Notes under the pieces: model-generated
Told to the model about the DNA's origin: nothing
Databases searched by the model: none
What the model saw: the letters and a program-made list of their open reading frames with translations, nothing else
Position numbers and translations under genes: made by a program
Part shown: positions 43,412 through 51,253 of the stretch, in pieces
Layout: the number at the start of each line of letters is the position of its first letter
Position numbering within the stretch: position 1 is the stretch's first letter
Assembly (NCBI GenBank): GCA_046710535.1
Contig: JBKEHH010000009.1
Location: forward strand, 59,629 to 123,628
Source of the DNA: CAWVSB01 sp046710535
Lineage (GTDB): Bacteria > Pseudomonadota > Gammaproteobacteria > Pseudomonadales > CAWVSB01
Length of the DNA stretch: 64,000 bases
Reading direction: 5' to 3'

Positions 43412-43807
43412 TTAAAAGACAGTGCAAAGCACTTCACCACCAACACCAGCAGCACGTGCTGCACGGTCGGTCATTAGACCCTTGCTGGTCGATACAATCG
43501 CAACACCAAGACCACCACGTACTACCGGTAGCTCATCTTTGTTACTGTATAAACGCAAACCAGGGCGACTAATGCGAGTAATCTCTTCGATTACCGAGCG
43601 GCCTTCATAATATTTCAAACCAATAGTAAGCGTTGGCTTACCATCTACGTCTGTTGTTTCAACCGTATCAACATAACCTTCTTGCTTAAGCACGTCGGCG
43701 ACAGATGATTTTAGCTTAGAGCCAGGCATAGCAACCGTCTGCATCTGCGCCATCTGCGCATTGCGAATTCTAGTTAACATATCGGCTATTGGATCTTGCA
43801 TACTCAT
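43412..43807 (-). CDS. rpsH: 30S ribosomal protein S8
   Basis: S8, 131 residues, binds helix 21 of 16S rRNA and in E. coli represses the spc operon at rplE. It starts SMQDPIADMLTRIRNAQ, and the C-terminal block is STSKGLMTDRAARAAGVGGE. Confidence 0.98.
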   Translation of the reverse strand: MSMQDPIADMLTRIRNAQMAQMQTVAMPGSKLKSSVADVLKQEGYVDTVETTDVDGKPTLTIGLKYYEGRSVIEEITRISRPGLRLYSNKDELPVVRGGLGVAIVSTSKGLMTDRAARAAGVGGEVLCTVF

Positions 43808-43829
43808 AATTGAGTCTCCTAAATACCTA

Positions 43830-44135
43830 TTACCAGCTAGATTTAACTAGGCCTGGAACATCTCCACGCATAGCTGCTTGACGTAACTGGTTACGACATA
43901 GACCAAACTTGCGATATACGCCATGTGGTCGACCAGTTAATGCGCAACGACGACGCTGGCGAGTTGGGCCTGCATCACGAGGCAGCTTTTGCAAAGCAAC
44001 CTGCGCTTCCCAACGCTCTTCATCACTAGCGGTTACGCTATTGATAGTCTTCTTTAACGCAGCACGCTTATCAGCGTACTTTGCTACTGTTTTCGTACGC
44101 TTTGCTTCACGCGCGATCATTGATAACTTTGCCAT
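43830..44135 (-). CDS. rpsN: 30S ribosomal protein S14
   Basis: S14, 101 residues, the long zinc-independent form. It starts AKLSMIAREAKRTKTVAKYA, and the conserved core reads RRRCALTGRPHGVYRKFGLC before RNQLRQAAMRGDVPG. The long form lacks the paired CxxC of the short type. Confidence 0.98.
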   Translation of the reverse strand: MAKLSMIAREAKRTKTVAKYADKRAALKKTINSVTASDEERWEAQVALQKLPRDAGPTRQRRRCALTGRPHGVYRKFGLCRNQLRQAAMRGDVPGLVKSSW

Positions 44136-44149
44136 ACTTTCGTCTGCCC

Positions 44150-44689
44150 CTAGCTTTTCAATGGAAAATTGAATGCACGCAACAACGCGCGACCTTCGTC
44201 ATCATTACGAGCTGTCGTAGTGATAACCACATCCATACCGCGCAACTTATCTATCTTATCGTAATCGATTTCAGGAAAGATAATTTGCTCAGTAACACCC
44301 ATTGCGAAATTTCCGCGACCATCAAATTGCTTAGGGCTTATGCCGCGAAAATCGCGAATACGAGGAATCGAGATCGAAATCAGACGATCCAAAAATTCGT
44401 ACATACGCTCGCTACGCAAAGTAACCTTGGCACCGATCGGCCAACCTTCACGCACTTTAAAACCAGCAATTGATTTACGTGCAAGAGTAACAACTGGCTT
44501 TTGGCCACCGATCTGAGTTAAATCACTCACAGCGTGCTGCAAAACCTTCTTGTCACCTAGCGCCTCACCAATACCCATGTTGAGGGTAATTTTAGTGATA
44601 CGTGGCACTTCCATCACATTTTCTAGGCCCAGCTCTTCTTTAAGCTTGGCGTGAATTTCATTATCGTAAACTTCTTTTAACCTTGACAT
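44150..44689 (-). CDS. rplE: 50S ribosomal protein L5
   Basis: L5, 179 residues, contacts 5S rRNA and P-site tRNA. It contains VPRITKITLNMGIGEALGDK, the KSIAGFKVREGWPIGAKVTL block and FPEIDYDKIDKLRGMDVVI. It follows rplX by 22 bp. Confidence 0.98.
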   Translation of the reverse strand: MSRLKEVYDNEIHAKLKEELGLENVMEVPRITKITLNMGIGEALGDKKVLQHAVSDLTQIGGQKPVVTLARKSIAGFKVREGWPIGAKVTLRSERMYEFLDRLISISIPRIRDFRGISPKQFDGRGNFAMGVTEQIIFPEIDYDKIDKLRGMDVVITTTARNDDEGRALLRAFNFPLKS

Positions 44690-44711
44690 TACGGCTACCT
44701 ATAACCTTGAG

Positions 44712-45026
44712 CTACGCGTCTACTGCTTCGCCGGTTGACTTGAAAATACGTACCTTCTTATCACCGTCGATTTTAAATCCAATACGATCAGCCTTGTTTA
44801 TTGCAGAATTAAAGATTGCAACATTAGACCCCTGTATAGGCGCTTCTTTTTCAACGATACCACCAGCTACACCCGCTTGAGGGTTTGGCTTAGTGTGTTT
44901 TTTAATCATATTAATGCCAGTAACAATCATCCGACCGTTATCTTGCACTTTTACGACTTTACCGCGCTTACCTTTATCTTTCCCGGCAAGTACGATCACA
45001 TCATCGTCACGTTTTATTTTAGACAT
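44712..45026 (-). CDS. rplX: 50S ribosomal protein L24
   Basis: L24, 104 residues, an assembly initiator protein. It contains the KOW motif (DDVIVLAGKDKGKRGKVVKV), then INMIKKHTKPNPQAGVAGG. It lies between rplN and rplE as in other bacteria. Confidence 0.98.
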   Translation of the reverse strand: MSKIKRDDDVIVLAGKDKGKRGKVVKVQDNGRMIVTGINMIKKHTKPNPQAGVAGGIVEKEAPIQGSNVAIFNSAINKADRIGFKIDGDKKVRIFKSTGEAVDA

Positions 45027-45057
45027 TTCAAAAACCTCGCCTCGTTCCCGCCCGGAC

Positions 45058-45426
45058 CTAAAGTACTTCCGGAGCCAACGAGATAATTTTCATAAACTTT
45101 TCAGAGCGTAACTCACGAGTTACTGGTCCAAAAATACGAGTGCCAATTGGCTGCTGCTGAGCATTTAATAACACAGCTGCGTTATCATCAAATTTAATCA
45201 ATGACCCGTCATCACGACGAACGCCTTTTTTGGTACGAACAACTAAAGCGTCCATTACCTGGCCTTTCTTCACCTTGCCGCGAGGAATAGCCTCTTTAAC
45301 AGTAACTTTAATCAAGTCACCTACGCGAGCATAACGACGATGAGAGCCGCCTAATACTTTAATACACATAACACGCCGCGCACCGCTGTTATCTGCAACA
45401 TCTAAATAACTTTCTGTCTGAATCAT
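45058..45426 (-). CDS. rplN: 50S ribosomal protein L14
   Basis: L14, 122 residues, forms intersubunit bridges. Markers: MIQTESYLDVADNSGARRV, KVLGGSHRRYARVGDLI and FGPVTRELRSEKFMKIISLA. First gene of the classical spc segment, 42 bp after rpsQ. Confidence 0.98.
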   Translation of the reverse strand: MIQTESYLDVADNSGARRVMCIKVLGGSHRRYARVGDLIKVTVKEAIPRGKVKKGQVMDALVVRTKKGVRRDDGSLIKFDDNAAVLLNAQQQPIGTRIFGPVTRELRSEKFMKIISLAPEVL

Positions 45427-45468
45427 CTTGCAACTCCGCCAATAACAGGCTTTTAGTTTTGCCTACCC

Positions 45469-45732
45469 TTAAAGCTGGGCAGCCTGCTCTTCTACACGCA
45501 CCAATTTCCAAGTCTTAGACTTAGAGATAGGACGAGTCTCTTGAATAGTTACCACATCACCCGCATTACATTCGTTGCTCTCATCATGAGCATGCAACTT
45601 GGTAGAACGAGTCATGTACTTACCATACACAGGATGCTTAACACGGCGCTCAACCAATACGGTGATTGTCTTATCCATTTTGTCACTAACGACTTTACCA
45701 GTCACAGTGCGGACAATATTTTGCTCTGTCAT
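45469..45732 (-). CDS. rpsQ: 30S ribosomal protein S17
   Basis: S17, 87 residues, OB-fold 16S-binding protein. It contains RTVTGKVVSDKMDKTITVLV and the family signature GDVVTIQETRPISKSKTW. It begins 2 bp after rpmC. Confidence 0.98.
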   Translation of the reverse strand: MTEQNIVRTVTGKVVSDKMDKTITVLVERRVKHPVYGKYMTRSTKLHAHDESNECNAGDVVTIQETRPISKSKTWKLVRVEEQAAQL

Positions 45733-45734
45733 TG

Positions 45735-45926
45735 TTAACTACCTGCCTTTTCAGTAAGCACTGTATTTACTCTTGCAATGTCGCGACGAGCTGCTTTTAG
45801 CAAGTGGATTTGACCCAACTGACCGGTAGCATTCTGAGTGCGAAGATTAAACTGTGTTTTATGCAGATTAATTAGCTCTTCGTTCAATTCGTCTACTGAC
45901 TTTTCGCGTAATTCTTTTGCGCTCAT
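45735..45926 (-). CDS. rpmC: 50S ribosomal protein L29
   Basis: L29, 63 residues, a helical hairpin near the exit tunnel. It begins SAKELREKSVDELNEELI and has the family motif LLKAARRDIARVNTVL. Its ATG overlaps the rplP stop by one base. Confidence 0.98.
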   Translation of the reverse strand: MSAKELREKSVDELNEELINLHKTQFNLRTQNATGQLGQIHLLKAARRDIARVNTVLTEKAGS

Positions 45927-46339
45927 TACATTACCGTCCTTCTAACAAAGGTGGTTGCCAAAGGTAATTTAGCCGCTGCTAAAGCAAATGCTTCACGCGC
46001 CATTTCTTCGGATACACCTTCAACTTCATAAAGTACTTTACCAGGCTGAACTTGCGCCACCCAGTATTCAACATTACCTTTACCTTTACCTTGACGTACT
46101 TCTAAAGGCTTTTTAGTAATCGGTTTGTCAGGGAAAACTCGGATCCAAATTTTACCGCCACGTTTAATGTGACGAGTCATCGCACGACGGGCTGCTTCAA
46201 TCTGCCTAGCAGTGATACGGCCGCGACCTGTTGCTTTGAGTCCGAACTCTCCAAATGACACCTTGCTTCCGCGGAGTGCTAGGCCACGATTACGACCTTT
46301 CATCATCTTCCGGAACTTGGTTCTTTTTGGCTGTAACAT
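45926..46339 (-). CDS. rplP: 50S ribosomal protein L16
   Basis: L16, 137 residues, near the A site. It begins MLQPKRTKFRKMMKGRNRGL and contains EAARRAMTRHIKRGGKIWIR and KGKGNVEYWVAQVQPG. A C-terminal ALAAAKLPL motif is present. Confidence 0.98.
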   Translation of the reverse strand: MLQPKRTKFRKMMKGRNRGLALRGSKVSFGEFGLKATGRGRITARQIEAARRAMTRHIKRGGKIWIRVFPDKPITKKPLEVRQGKGKGNVEYWVAQVQPGKVLYEVEGVSEEMAREAFALAAAKLPLATTFVRRTVM

Positions 46340-46350
46340 CTATAAAACCC

Positions 46351-47022
46351 TTACTTAGCTGCTTTCGCGCCGGCGGTTTTACCCGCGTCTTCGTTACCCA
46401 AGATCTCGCCTTTGAAGATCCACACTTTGATACCAATAATTCCGTATCCAGTTAAAGCTTCGTATGCAGCGTAGTCAATATCTGCTCTCAATGTATGCAA
46501 AGGAACCCGCCCTTCACGATACCATTCAGAACGTGCTATCTCAGCTCCACCTAAGCGTCCACCAACTTGTATTTTGATACCTTGAGCACCTTGACGCATA
46601 GCATTCTGAACTACGCGTTTCATCGCGCGGCGGAACATTACACGACGCTCTAGCTGTGACGCAACATTTTGCGCAACTAACTTAGCATCTAAATCTGGCT
46701 TCCGAATTTCTTCGATATTGATTTGAACAGGAACGCCCATCTTCTCTGTGAGTTCACGGCGTAACTTATCAACATCTTCACCTTTCTTACCGATAACCAC
46801 GCCTGGACGTGCAGTATGAATAGTGATTCGAGCTGACTGCGCAGGTCTTTCGATAACAACTTTACTTACCGAAGCCTTTTCTAATTTTTTCTCGACATAC
46901 TCACGTACCTGTATGTCATTAATTAGGTTTTTCGCATAGTTCCGCGAGTTCGCATACCAGACCGAATTATGGTCTTTAACGATACCAAGCCTAATGCCTA
47001 TCGGATGTACTTTTTGACCCAT
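46351..47022 (-). CDS. rpsC: 30S ribosomal protein S3
   Basis: S3, 223 residues, at the mRNA entry channel. It begins MGQKVHPIGIRLGIVKDHNS, has the KH-domain motif VVIGKKGEDVDKLR and the C-terminal QGIKIQVGGRLGGAEIARSE. A strong AAGGAG ribosome binding site precedes the ATG. Confidence 0.98.
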   Translation of the reverse strand: MGQKVHPIGIRLGIVKDHNSVWYANSRNYAKNLINDIQVREYVEKKLEKASVSKVVIERPAQSARITIHTARPGVVIGKKGEDVDKLRRELTEKMGVPVQINIEEIRKPDLDAKLVAQNVASQLERRVMFRRAMKRVVQNAMRQGAQGIKIQVGGRLGGAEIARSEWYREGRVPLHTLRADIDYAAYEALTGYGIIGIKVWIFKGEILGNEDAGKTAGAKAAK

Positions 47023-47042
47023 CTCTGAGGACTCCTTTCGCC

Positions 47043-47375
47043 TTAGCTATCTGATACTTTAATGGTGATGTGGCATGAACGTTTCATGATGCGATCGGCA
47101 CGGCCTTTGGCACGAGGCTTAATACGCTTCATTGTCATACCTTCATCTACATAGATAGTAGATACACGCAACTCATCAATGTCAGCACCTTCATTGTGCT
47201 CAGCATTGGCAATAGCAGAATCTAATACCTTCTTAACGATACCAGCGGCTTTTTTAGTACTGAATGTTAATTCATTCAAAGCTACTTCTATCGACTTACC
47301 ACGAATCTGGTCAGCGACTAGACGGGCTTTTTGCGCCGATATACGGGCACCCTTTAATTTAGCGGCTACTTCCAT
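47043..47375 (-). CDS. rplV: 50S ribosomal protein L22
   Basis: L22, 110 residues from the ATG at 47375 (MEVAAKLKGARISAQKARLV). A TTG nine bases upstream is not a better start. The beta-hairpin that lines the exit tunnel (MTMKRIKPRAKGRADRIMKR) is intact, with no visible macrolide-type deletion. Confidence 0.97.
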   Translation of the reverse strand: MEVAAKLKGARISAQKARLVADQIRGKSIEVALNELTFSTKKAAGIVKKVLDSAIANAEHNEGADIDELRVSTIYVDEGMTMKRIKPRAKGRADRIMKRSCHITIKVSDS

Positions 47376-47391
47376 TTCTCTCAACCCCTAT

Positions 47392-47667
47392 CTATCGCTT
47401 GGCTTTCTTATCAACCGCGTGACCTTTATAGGTACGGGTTAACGCGAATTCGCCTAATTTATGGCCAACCATGTCTTCAGTTACGAACACAGGCACATGT
47501 TGTCGACCGTTATGTACCGCTATTGTCAAACCCACCATCTCTGGAAAGATTGTCGAACGGCGAGACCAAGTTTTAATTGGTCGTTTGTCGTTTGCATCGA
47601 GGGCCGTCTCTACCTTCTTTAGAAGGTGTAGATCAATAAACGGACCTTTTTTTAATGAACGTGGCAC
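47392..47667 (-). CDS. rpsS: 30S ribosomal protein S19
   Basis: S19, 91 residues, in the 30S head. It begins MPRSLKKGPFIDLHLLKKVE and has WSRRSTIFPEMVGLTIAVHN and VGHKLGEFALTRTYKGH. Confidence 0.98.
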   Translation of the reverse strand: MPRSLKKGPFIDLHLLKKVETALDANDKRPIKTWSRRSTIFPEMVGLTIAVHNGRQHVPVFVTEDMVGHKLGEFALTRTYKGHAVDKKAKR

Positions 47668-47699
47668 AATATTTCCTCGCTTTTACCGTTTACGGCCGC

Positions 47700-48527
47700 T
47701 TACTTCTTGCCGCGACGACGGACAATTAATTTATCCGTACGCTTATTACTACGTGTTTTATAACCCTTAGTCGGGGTTCCCCAAGGCGATACAGGATGAC
47801 GACCACCAGAAGTACGACCTTCACCACCACCATGCGGGTGATCAACTGGGTTCATTGCAACACCACGAACCGTAGGTCTAACACCACGCCAGCGAGTTGC
47901 ACCAGCCTTACCTAAAGAACGCAAACTATGCTCACTGTTAGAGACTTCACCCATTGTCGCACGACAATCTGACAATACTTTGCGCATCTCGCCTGAACGA
48001 AGACGCAAGGTTGCATATTGACTATCACGCGCAACTAACTGAGCTGAAGTACCGGCACTGCGTGCAATTTGAGCACCCTTACCTGGCTTCATTTCCACAC
48101 AATGAACAACGCTACCCAAAGGAATGTTACGCAATGGCAGTGTATTACCTGCTTTAATCGGAGCCGCATCTCCAGAGATCAACTGATCGCCAGCGCTAAC
48201 GCCTTTTGCTGCTATAACATAACGACGTTCGCCGTCTGCGTACAACAACAACGCAATATTTGCAGTACGATTTGGATCGTACTCAAGACGCTCAACCTTT
48301 GCAGGAATGCCATCTTTATTACGCTTAAAATCAACCATACGGTAGTGCTGCTTATGACCACCACCAACGTGACGAGTTGTAATACGACCAGCGTTATTAC
48401 GACCACCACTTTTAGACTTTTTCTCTAGCAACGCTTTATGTGGCGCTCCTTTATGCAGATCAGGATTAACAACCTTAACTACAAAGCGACGACCTGGAGA
48501 AGTAGGTTTTGATTTAACTATAGCCAT
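47700..48527 (-). CDS. rplB: 50S ribosomal protein L2
   Basis: L2, 275 residues, needed for subunit association and peptidyl transfer. Markers: KPTSPGRRFVVKVVNPDLHKG, the RHVGGGHKQHYRMVDFKRNK block, VRGVAMNPVDHPHGGGEGRT with the conserved His, and a basic C-terminus ending RTDKLIVRRRGKK. Confidence 0.98.
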   Translation of the reverse strand: MAIVKSKPTSPGRRFVVKVVNPDLHKGAPHKALLEKKSKSGGRNNAGRITTRHVGGGHKQHYRMVDFKRNKDGIPAKVERLEYDPNRTANIALLLYADGERRYVIAAKGVSAGDQLISGDAAPIKAGNTLPLRNIPLGSVVHCVEMKPGKGAQIARSAGTSAQLVARDSQYATLRLRSGEMRKVLSDCRATMGEVSNSEHSLRSLGKAGATRWRGVRPTVRGVAMNPVDHPHGGGEGRTSGGRHPVSPWGTPTKGYKTRSNKRTDKLIVRRRGKK

Positions 48528-48541
48528 TTACCTAACTCCCC

Positions 48542-48835
48542 TTAAACCGCGCTAGCGAAGTCAATTTCTTGACCTTCAGCTAGCTTTACGTATGCTTTTT
48601 TCCAGTTCGCTTTGCGAACATCACCGAATCGGTTGCGTTTAACCTTGCCTTTTACATTCAGCACGTTAACTGACTCAACCTTTACACTAAACAGCCTTTC
48701 AATTGCTTTTTTGATCTCAGGCTTAGTCGCATCAACTGCAACTCTAAACACAACCTGATTACCAGCTTCAGCTGCCAATGCCGCTTTCTCAGAAATATGA
48801 GGAGCTTGAATTATCTTGTATAGATGCACACTCAT
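48542..48835 (-). CDS. rplW: 50S ribosomal protein L23
   Basis: L23, 97 residues, docking site for trigger factor and SRP at the exit tunnel. It contains IIQAPHISEKAALAAEAGNQ, VDATKPEIKKAIERLFSVKV and the GKVKRNRFGDVRKANWKKAY loop. Its start overlaps the rplD stop by 4 bp. Confidence 0.98.
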   Translation of the reverse strand: MSVHLYKIIQAPHISEKAALAAEAGNQVVFRVAVDATKPEIKKAIERLFSVKVESVNVLNVKGKVKRNRFGDVRKANWKKAYVKLAEGQEIDFASAV

Positions 48836-49452
48836 GCCAACATCTCCTCAATCTTCTTAAGCGCTGAAACAGTCATCAACACTTTTTCTGAACCAACAAG
48901 ACTAACTGGATTTACAGCTGCAACATCACTTACGCTTACTTTATGCAAGTTGCGTGAAGCCAGATACAAATTTTGATTAACCTCTTCGGTTACAATCAAT
49001 ACACTGTTTAGACCCATATCAGCCAATTGCTTAACTAATAATTTTGTCTTTGGTTCTGCTACTTCGAAATTCTCAACAATAATCAACCGCTCACTACGCG
49101 CTAGCTCGGATACAATTGAGCTCATTGCAGCACGGTACATCTTACGATTAACTTTCTGCGAATGATCCTGTGGACGAGCGGCAAACGTTACACCACCGCC
49201 GCGCCAAAGTGGACTACGAATAGTACCAGCACGCGCTCGGCCAGAACCTTTTTGGGCCCAAGGCTTCTTACCACCGCCACGAACTTCAGATCGGGTCTTT
49301 TGGGCACGAGTACCCTGACGACCACCAGCTAAATAAGCTGTTACAACCTGATGAACTAGATCTTCGTTAAACTCTTTTGTAAACGCTGCATCTGACACTT
49401 CTACAGTCCCGGCAGCGGCCCCATCAGCAGGGGAGGCAATATTAAGTTGCAT
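48832..49452 (-). CDS. rplD: 50S ribosomal protein L4
   Basis: L4, 206 residues from the ATG at 49452. In E. coli it also represses the S10 operon. The conserved tunnel loop reads QGTRAQKTRSEVRGGGKKPW followed by QKGSGRARAGTIRSPLWRGG. The N-terminus carries a slightly longer Ala/Gly-rich stretch (ASPADGAAAGTVEV) than E. coli L4. Confidence 0.98.
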   Translation of the reverse strand: MQLNIASPADGAAAGTVEVSDAAFTKEFNEDLVHQVVTAYLAGGRQGTRAQKTRSEVRGGGKKPWAQKGSGRARAGTIRSPLWRGGGVTFAARPQDHSQKVNRKMYRAAMSSIVSELARSERLIIVENFEVAEPKTKLLVKQLADMGLNSVLIVTEEVNQNLYLASRNLHKVSVSDVAAVNPVSLVGSEKVLMTVSALKKIEEMLA

Positions 49453-49463
49453 CAATTAACCCC

Positions 49464-50108
49464 TTAGGCTTTTTTAGCTTTAATCGCTGGCGAGACAATA
49501 ATGTCTCCACCCGGAGCACCAGGAACAGCACCTTTTATCAATAAAAGGTTACGTTCAACGTCCACGCGAACAATTTCAAGATTTTGAGTAGTAACTTGCT
49601 CAGCACCCATGTGACCGGACATCTTTTTGCCTTTCCAAACACGACCCGGCGTTTGGTTTTGACCAATAGATCCGTTCGAACGATGGCTGATTGAGTTACC
49701 GTGAGTAGCGTCTTGCATGGTGAAGTTCCAGCGTTTTATACCACCCTGAAAACCTTTACCTTTTGAAACGCCAGTGACATCTACCATTTGACCGGCTTCG
49801 AACAATGTAACTGCCAACTCTCCACCAACCGCTAGCTCTTCGGAATCGCCATCAAGACGAAATTCCCACAAGCCACGACCAGCTTCAACACCTGCTTTGG
49901 CATAATGACCAGCAAGCGGCTTAGTTACACGTGAAGCACGACGTGTACCGGTAGTGACCTGCACAGCTGCATAGCCGTCGGTATCATCTGATTTGATTTG
50001 TGTAATGCGATTAGGCTGAGCCTCTATCACAGTTACAGGGATCGAAACCCCATCTTCGGTAAATACGCGAGTCATGCCGCTTTTTTTACCGACTATTCCA
50101 ATAGCCAT
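49464..50108 (-). CDS. rplC: 50S ribosomal protein L3
   Basis: L3, 214 residues, near the peptidyl transferase centre. It starts MAIGIVGKKSGMTRVFTEDG, with the family motif FEAGQMVDVTGVSKGKGFQG. The Gln methylation-site region in RWNFTMQDATHGNSISHRSN is conserved. A 96-bp structured gap separates it from rpsJ. Confidence 0.98.
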   Translation of the reverse strand: MAIGIVGKKSGMTRVFTEDGVSIPVTVIEAQPNRITQIKSDDTDGYAAVQVTTGTRRASRVTKPLAGHYAKAGVEAGRGLWEFRLDGDSEELAVGGELAVTLFEAGQMVDVTGVSKGKGFQGGIKRWNFTMQDATHGNSISHRSNGSIGQNQTPGRVWKGKKMSGHMGAEQVTTQNLEIVRVDVERNLLLIKGAVPGAPGGDIIVSPAIKAKKA

Positions 50109-50127
50109 TTTATAAAACCTCTTGTGT

Positions 50128-50181
50128 ATGGGGCTGTTTACCCGCTATGGCCACACCTTCGTGTGTCACACCGAACCCCAT
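50128..50181 (-). promoter_or_regulatory. Structured RNA element between rpsJ and rplC
   Basis: ATGGGG (50128-50133) pairs with CCCCAT (50176-50181), enclosing a second hairpin CACAC-CTTC-GTGTG (50152-50165). In the minus-strand mRNA the inner loop is GAAG. No T-tract follows. It lies between the first two S10-operon genes, a position where I would expect only a short spacer. It may be a cis regulator of rplC-rplD or an RNA processing site. Confidence 0.45.
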
Positions 50182-50204
50182 CATGCAGGGCTCAACCTCA
50201 GTGG

Positions 50205-50516
50205 TTAACCAAGACTGATTTGAACTTCTACACCTGCTGCCAAGTCTAACTTCATCAACGCATCTACAGTTTTTTCCGTAGGCTCGATAATGTCTAACAA
50301 GCGCTTATGTGTTCTTATTTCATACTGATCACGTGCATCTTTATTAACGTGCGGCGAAATCAATATAGTAAATTTCTCTTTTTTAGTCGGTAACGGAATC
50401 GGGCCACATACTTGAGCGCCAGTTCTCTTAGCCGTTTCTACGATTTCTTGCGTAGACTGATCAATTAGCTTGTGATCAAAAGCTTTTAAACGAATTCTTA
50501 TGCGCTGATCTTGCAT
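50205..50516 (-). CDS. rpsJ: 30S ribosomal protein S10
   Basis: S10, 103 residues from the ATG at 50516 (MQDQRIRIRLKAFDHKLIDQ). The longer frame to 50558 is leader sequence. Contains CGPIPLPTKKEKFTILISPH, the NusE region that also takes part in transcription antitermination. First gene of the S10 operon with its own promoter. tuf, normally just upstream, lies 13 kb away. Confidence 0.98.
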   Translation of the reverse strand: MQDQRIRIRLKAFDHKLIDQSTQEIVETAKRTGAQVCGPIPLPTKKEKFTILISPHVNKDARDQYEIRTHKRLLDIIEPTEKTVDALMKLDLAAGVEVQISLG

Positions 50517-50590
50517 CGAATTATTACTCCGTACCTTACCGTTAAAGAACAATGGCAACCGCTAAGGGGTTACCCCAAAAAAGAGAGCGC

Positions 50591-50619
50591 ATTCTAATGA
50601 CGGGGACGGTGTATGTCAA
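50591..50619 (-). promoter_or_regulatory. Strong promoter of the S10 operon
   Basis: On the minus strand, a perfect TTGACA, 17 bp and TAGAAT are followed by the GC discriminator GCGC. The predicted leader is about 65 nt. It gives the ribosomal superoperon a transcription start independent of tuf. Confidence 0.8.
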
Positions 50620-50699
50620 CGGTGATATTGATTAATTTAACCAGAATAGAGACTTTTTTAATTTCCCTAAATAAATCAATCAGATAGCATTTAAGCGGC

Positions 50700-50750
50700 G
50701 CTGAGGCCGCGACCCGTAACCACCGTAAACGGCTCCCTGGATAGCTCAGC
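50700..50750. repeat. Inverted repeat between gspB and the S10 promoter
   Basis: GCTGAG (50700-50705) and CTCAGC (50745-50750) flank a GC-rich stretch, with GCGGC/GCCGC pairing nearby. No T-tract follows, so it is not a clear terminator for the T2SS operon. Nothing else is recognised in the 50517-50755 gap besides the S10 promoter. Confidence 0.3.
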
Positions 50751-50755
50751 CAGAA

Positions 50756-51253
50756 CTAGTACGCTGATATTGTCTTTTCAACTCCACCAAAACTCAGCAA
50801 CACACCCGTTTCAGTGATTTCTTCAACTAAAATACCGTTTATTTGCTCACCTTCTCGCAGAGTTCGATCGTTAATCACTACTTTCCTTAACGATGGCCTG
50901 GTTGCTACGTATAAATGCCCTTTTATATCAACATTATCGAAAACACTGTTTTGAGCCACTAATGCCTGCTTCTGCAACAGCGCATTCTTGACTGGTTCTC
51001 GGTAATTGCTAGCAGCTGGCCCCGATAGACTTATAACCGCCTCAGTTGTATTAACAACGACAGGCACCCCCGAGCGAGCCAACCATAGCCATGCGGCTAA
51101 AGCGGCCATCGAGATAACAGCAGCAATCAACCCAGGGGCTCTGGAGCGCCTATTATCAACCCGAGGCTCTACCATAACACTCAGATCAGCATCTCCTGAC
51201 TGCTCACGGCGCTCGGCCTCTGCTTTTTTTAACGCTGACAAAATGTATGACAT
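50756..51253 (-). CDS. gspB: Type II secretion system protein GspB
   Basis: Inner-membrane anchored partner of GspA, helping the secretin assemble across peptidoglycan. The 165 residues begin MSYILSALKKAEAERREQ, the typical GspB/ExeB cytoplasmic start, then a membrane helix (about 40-60, LIAAVISMAALAAWLWLA). The C-terminal periplasmic GspB domain (about 100-165) has NVDIKGHLYVATRPSLRKVV and REGEQINGILVEEI. The protein is short for the family because the periplasmic linker is brief. Its start overlaps the gspA stop; last gene of the operon. Confidence 0.9.
   Translation of the reverse strand: MSYILSALKKAEAERREQSGDADLSVMVEPRVDNRRSRAPGLIAAVISMAALAAWLWLARSGVPVVVNTTEAVISLSGPAASNYREPVKNALLQKQALVAQNSVFDNVDIKGHLYVATRPSLRKVVINDRTLREGEQINGILVEEITETGVLLSFGGVEKTISAY

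Noticed and set aside
44081..44473. Plus-strand open frame of 130 codons in the rpsN-rplE region
   Set aside because: Shadow of highly conserved ribosomal protein genes; coding biased to the minus strand.
50641..50755. Rho-independent terminator after gspB
   Set aside because: Inverted repeats exist, but none is followed by a T-tract on the minus strand.
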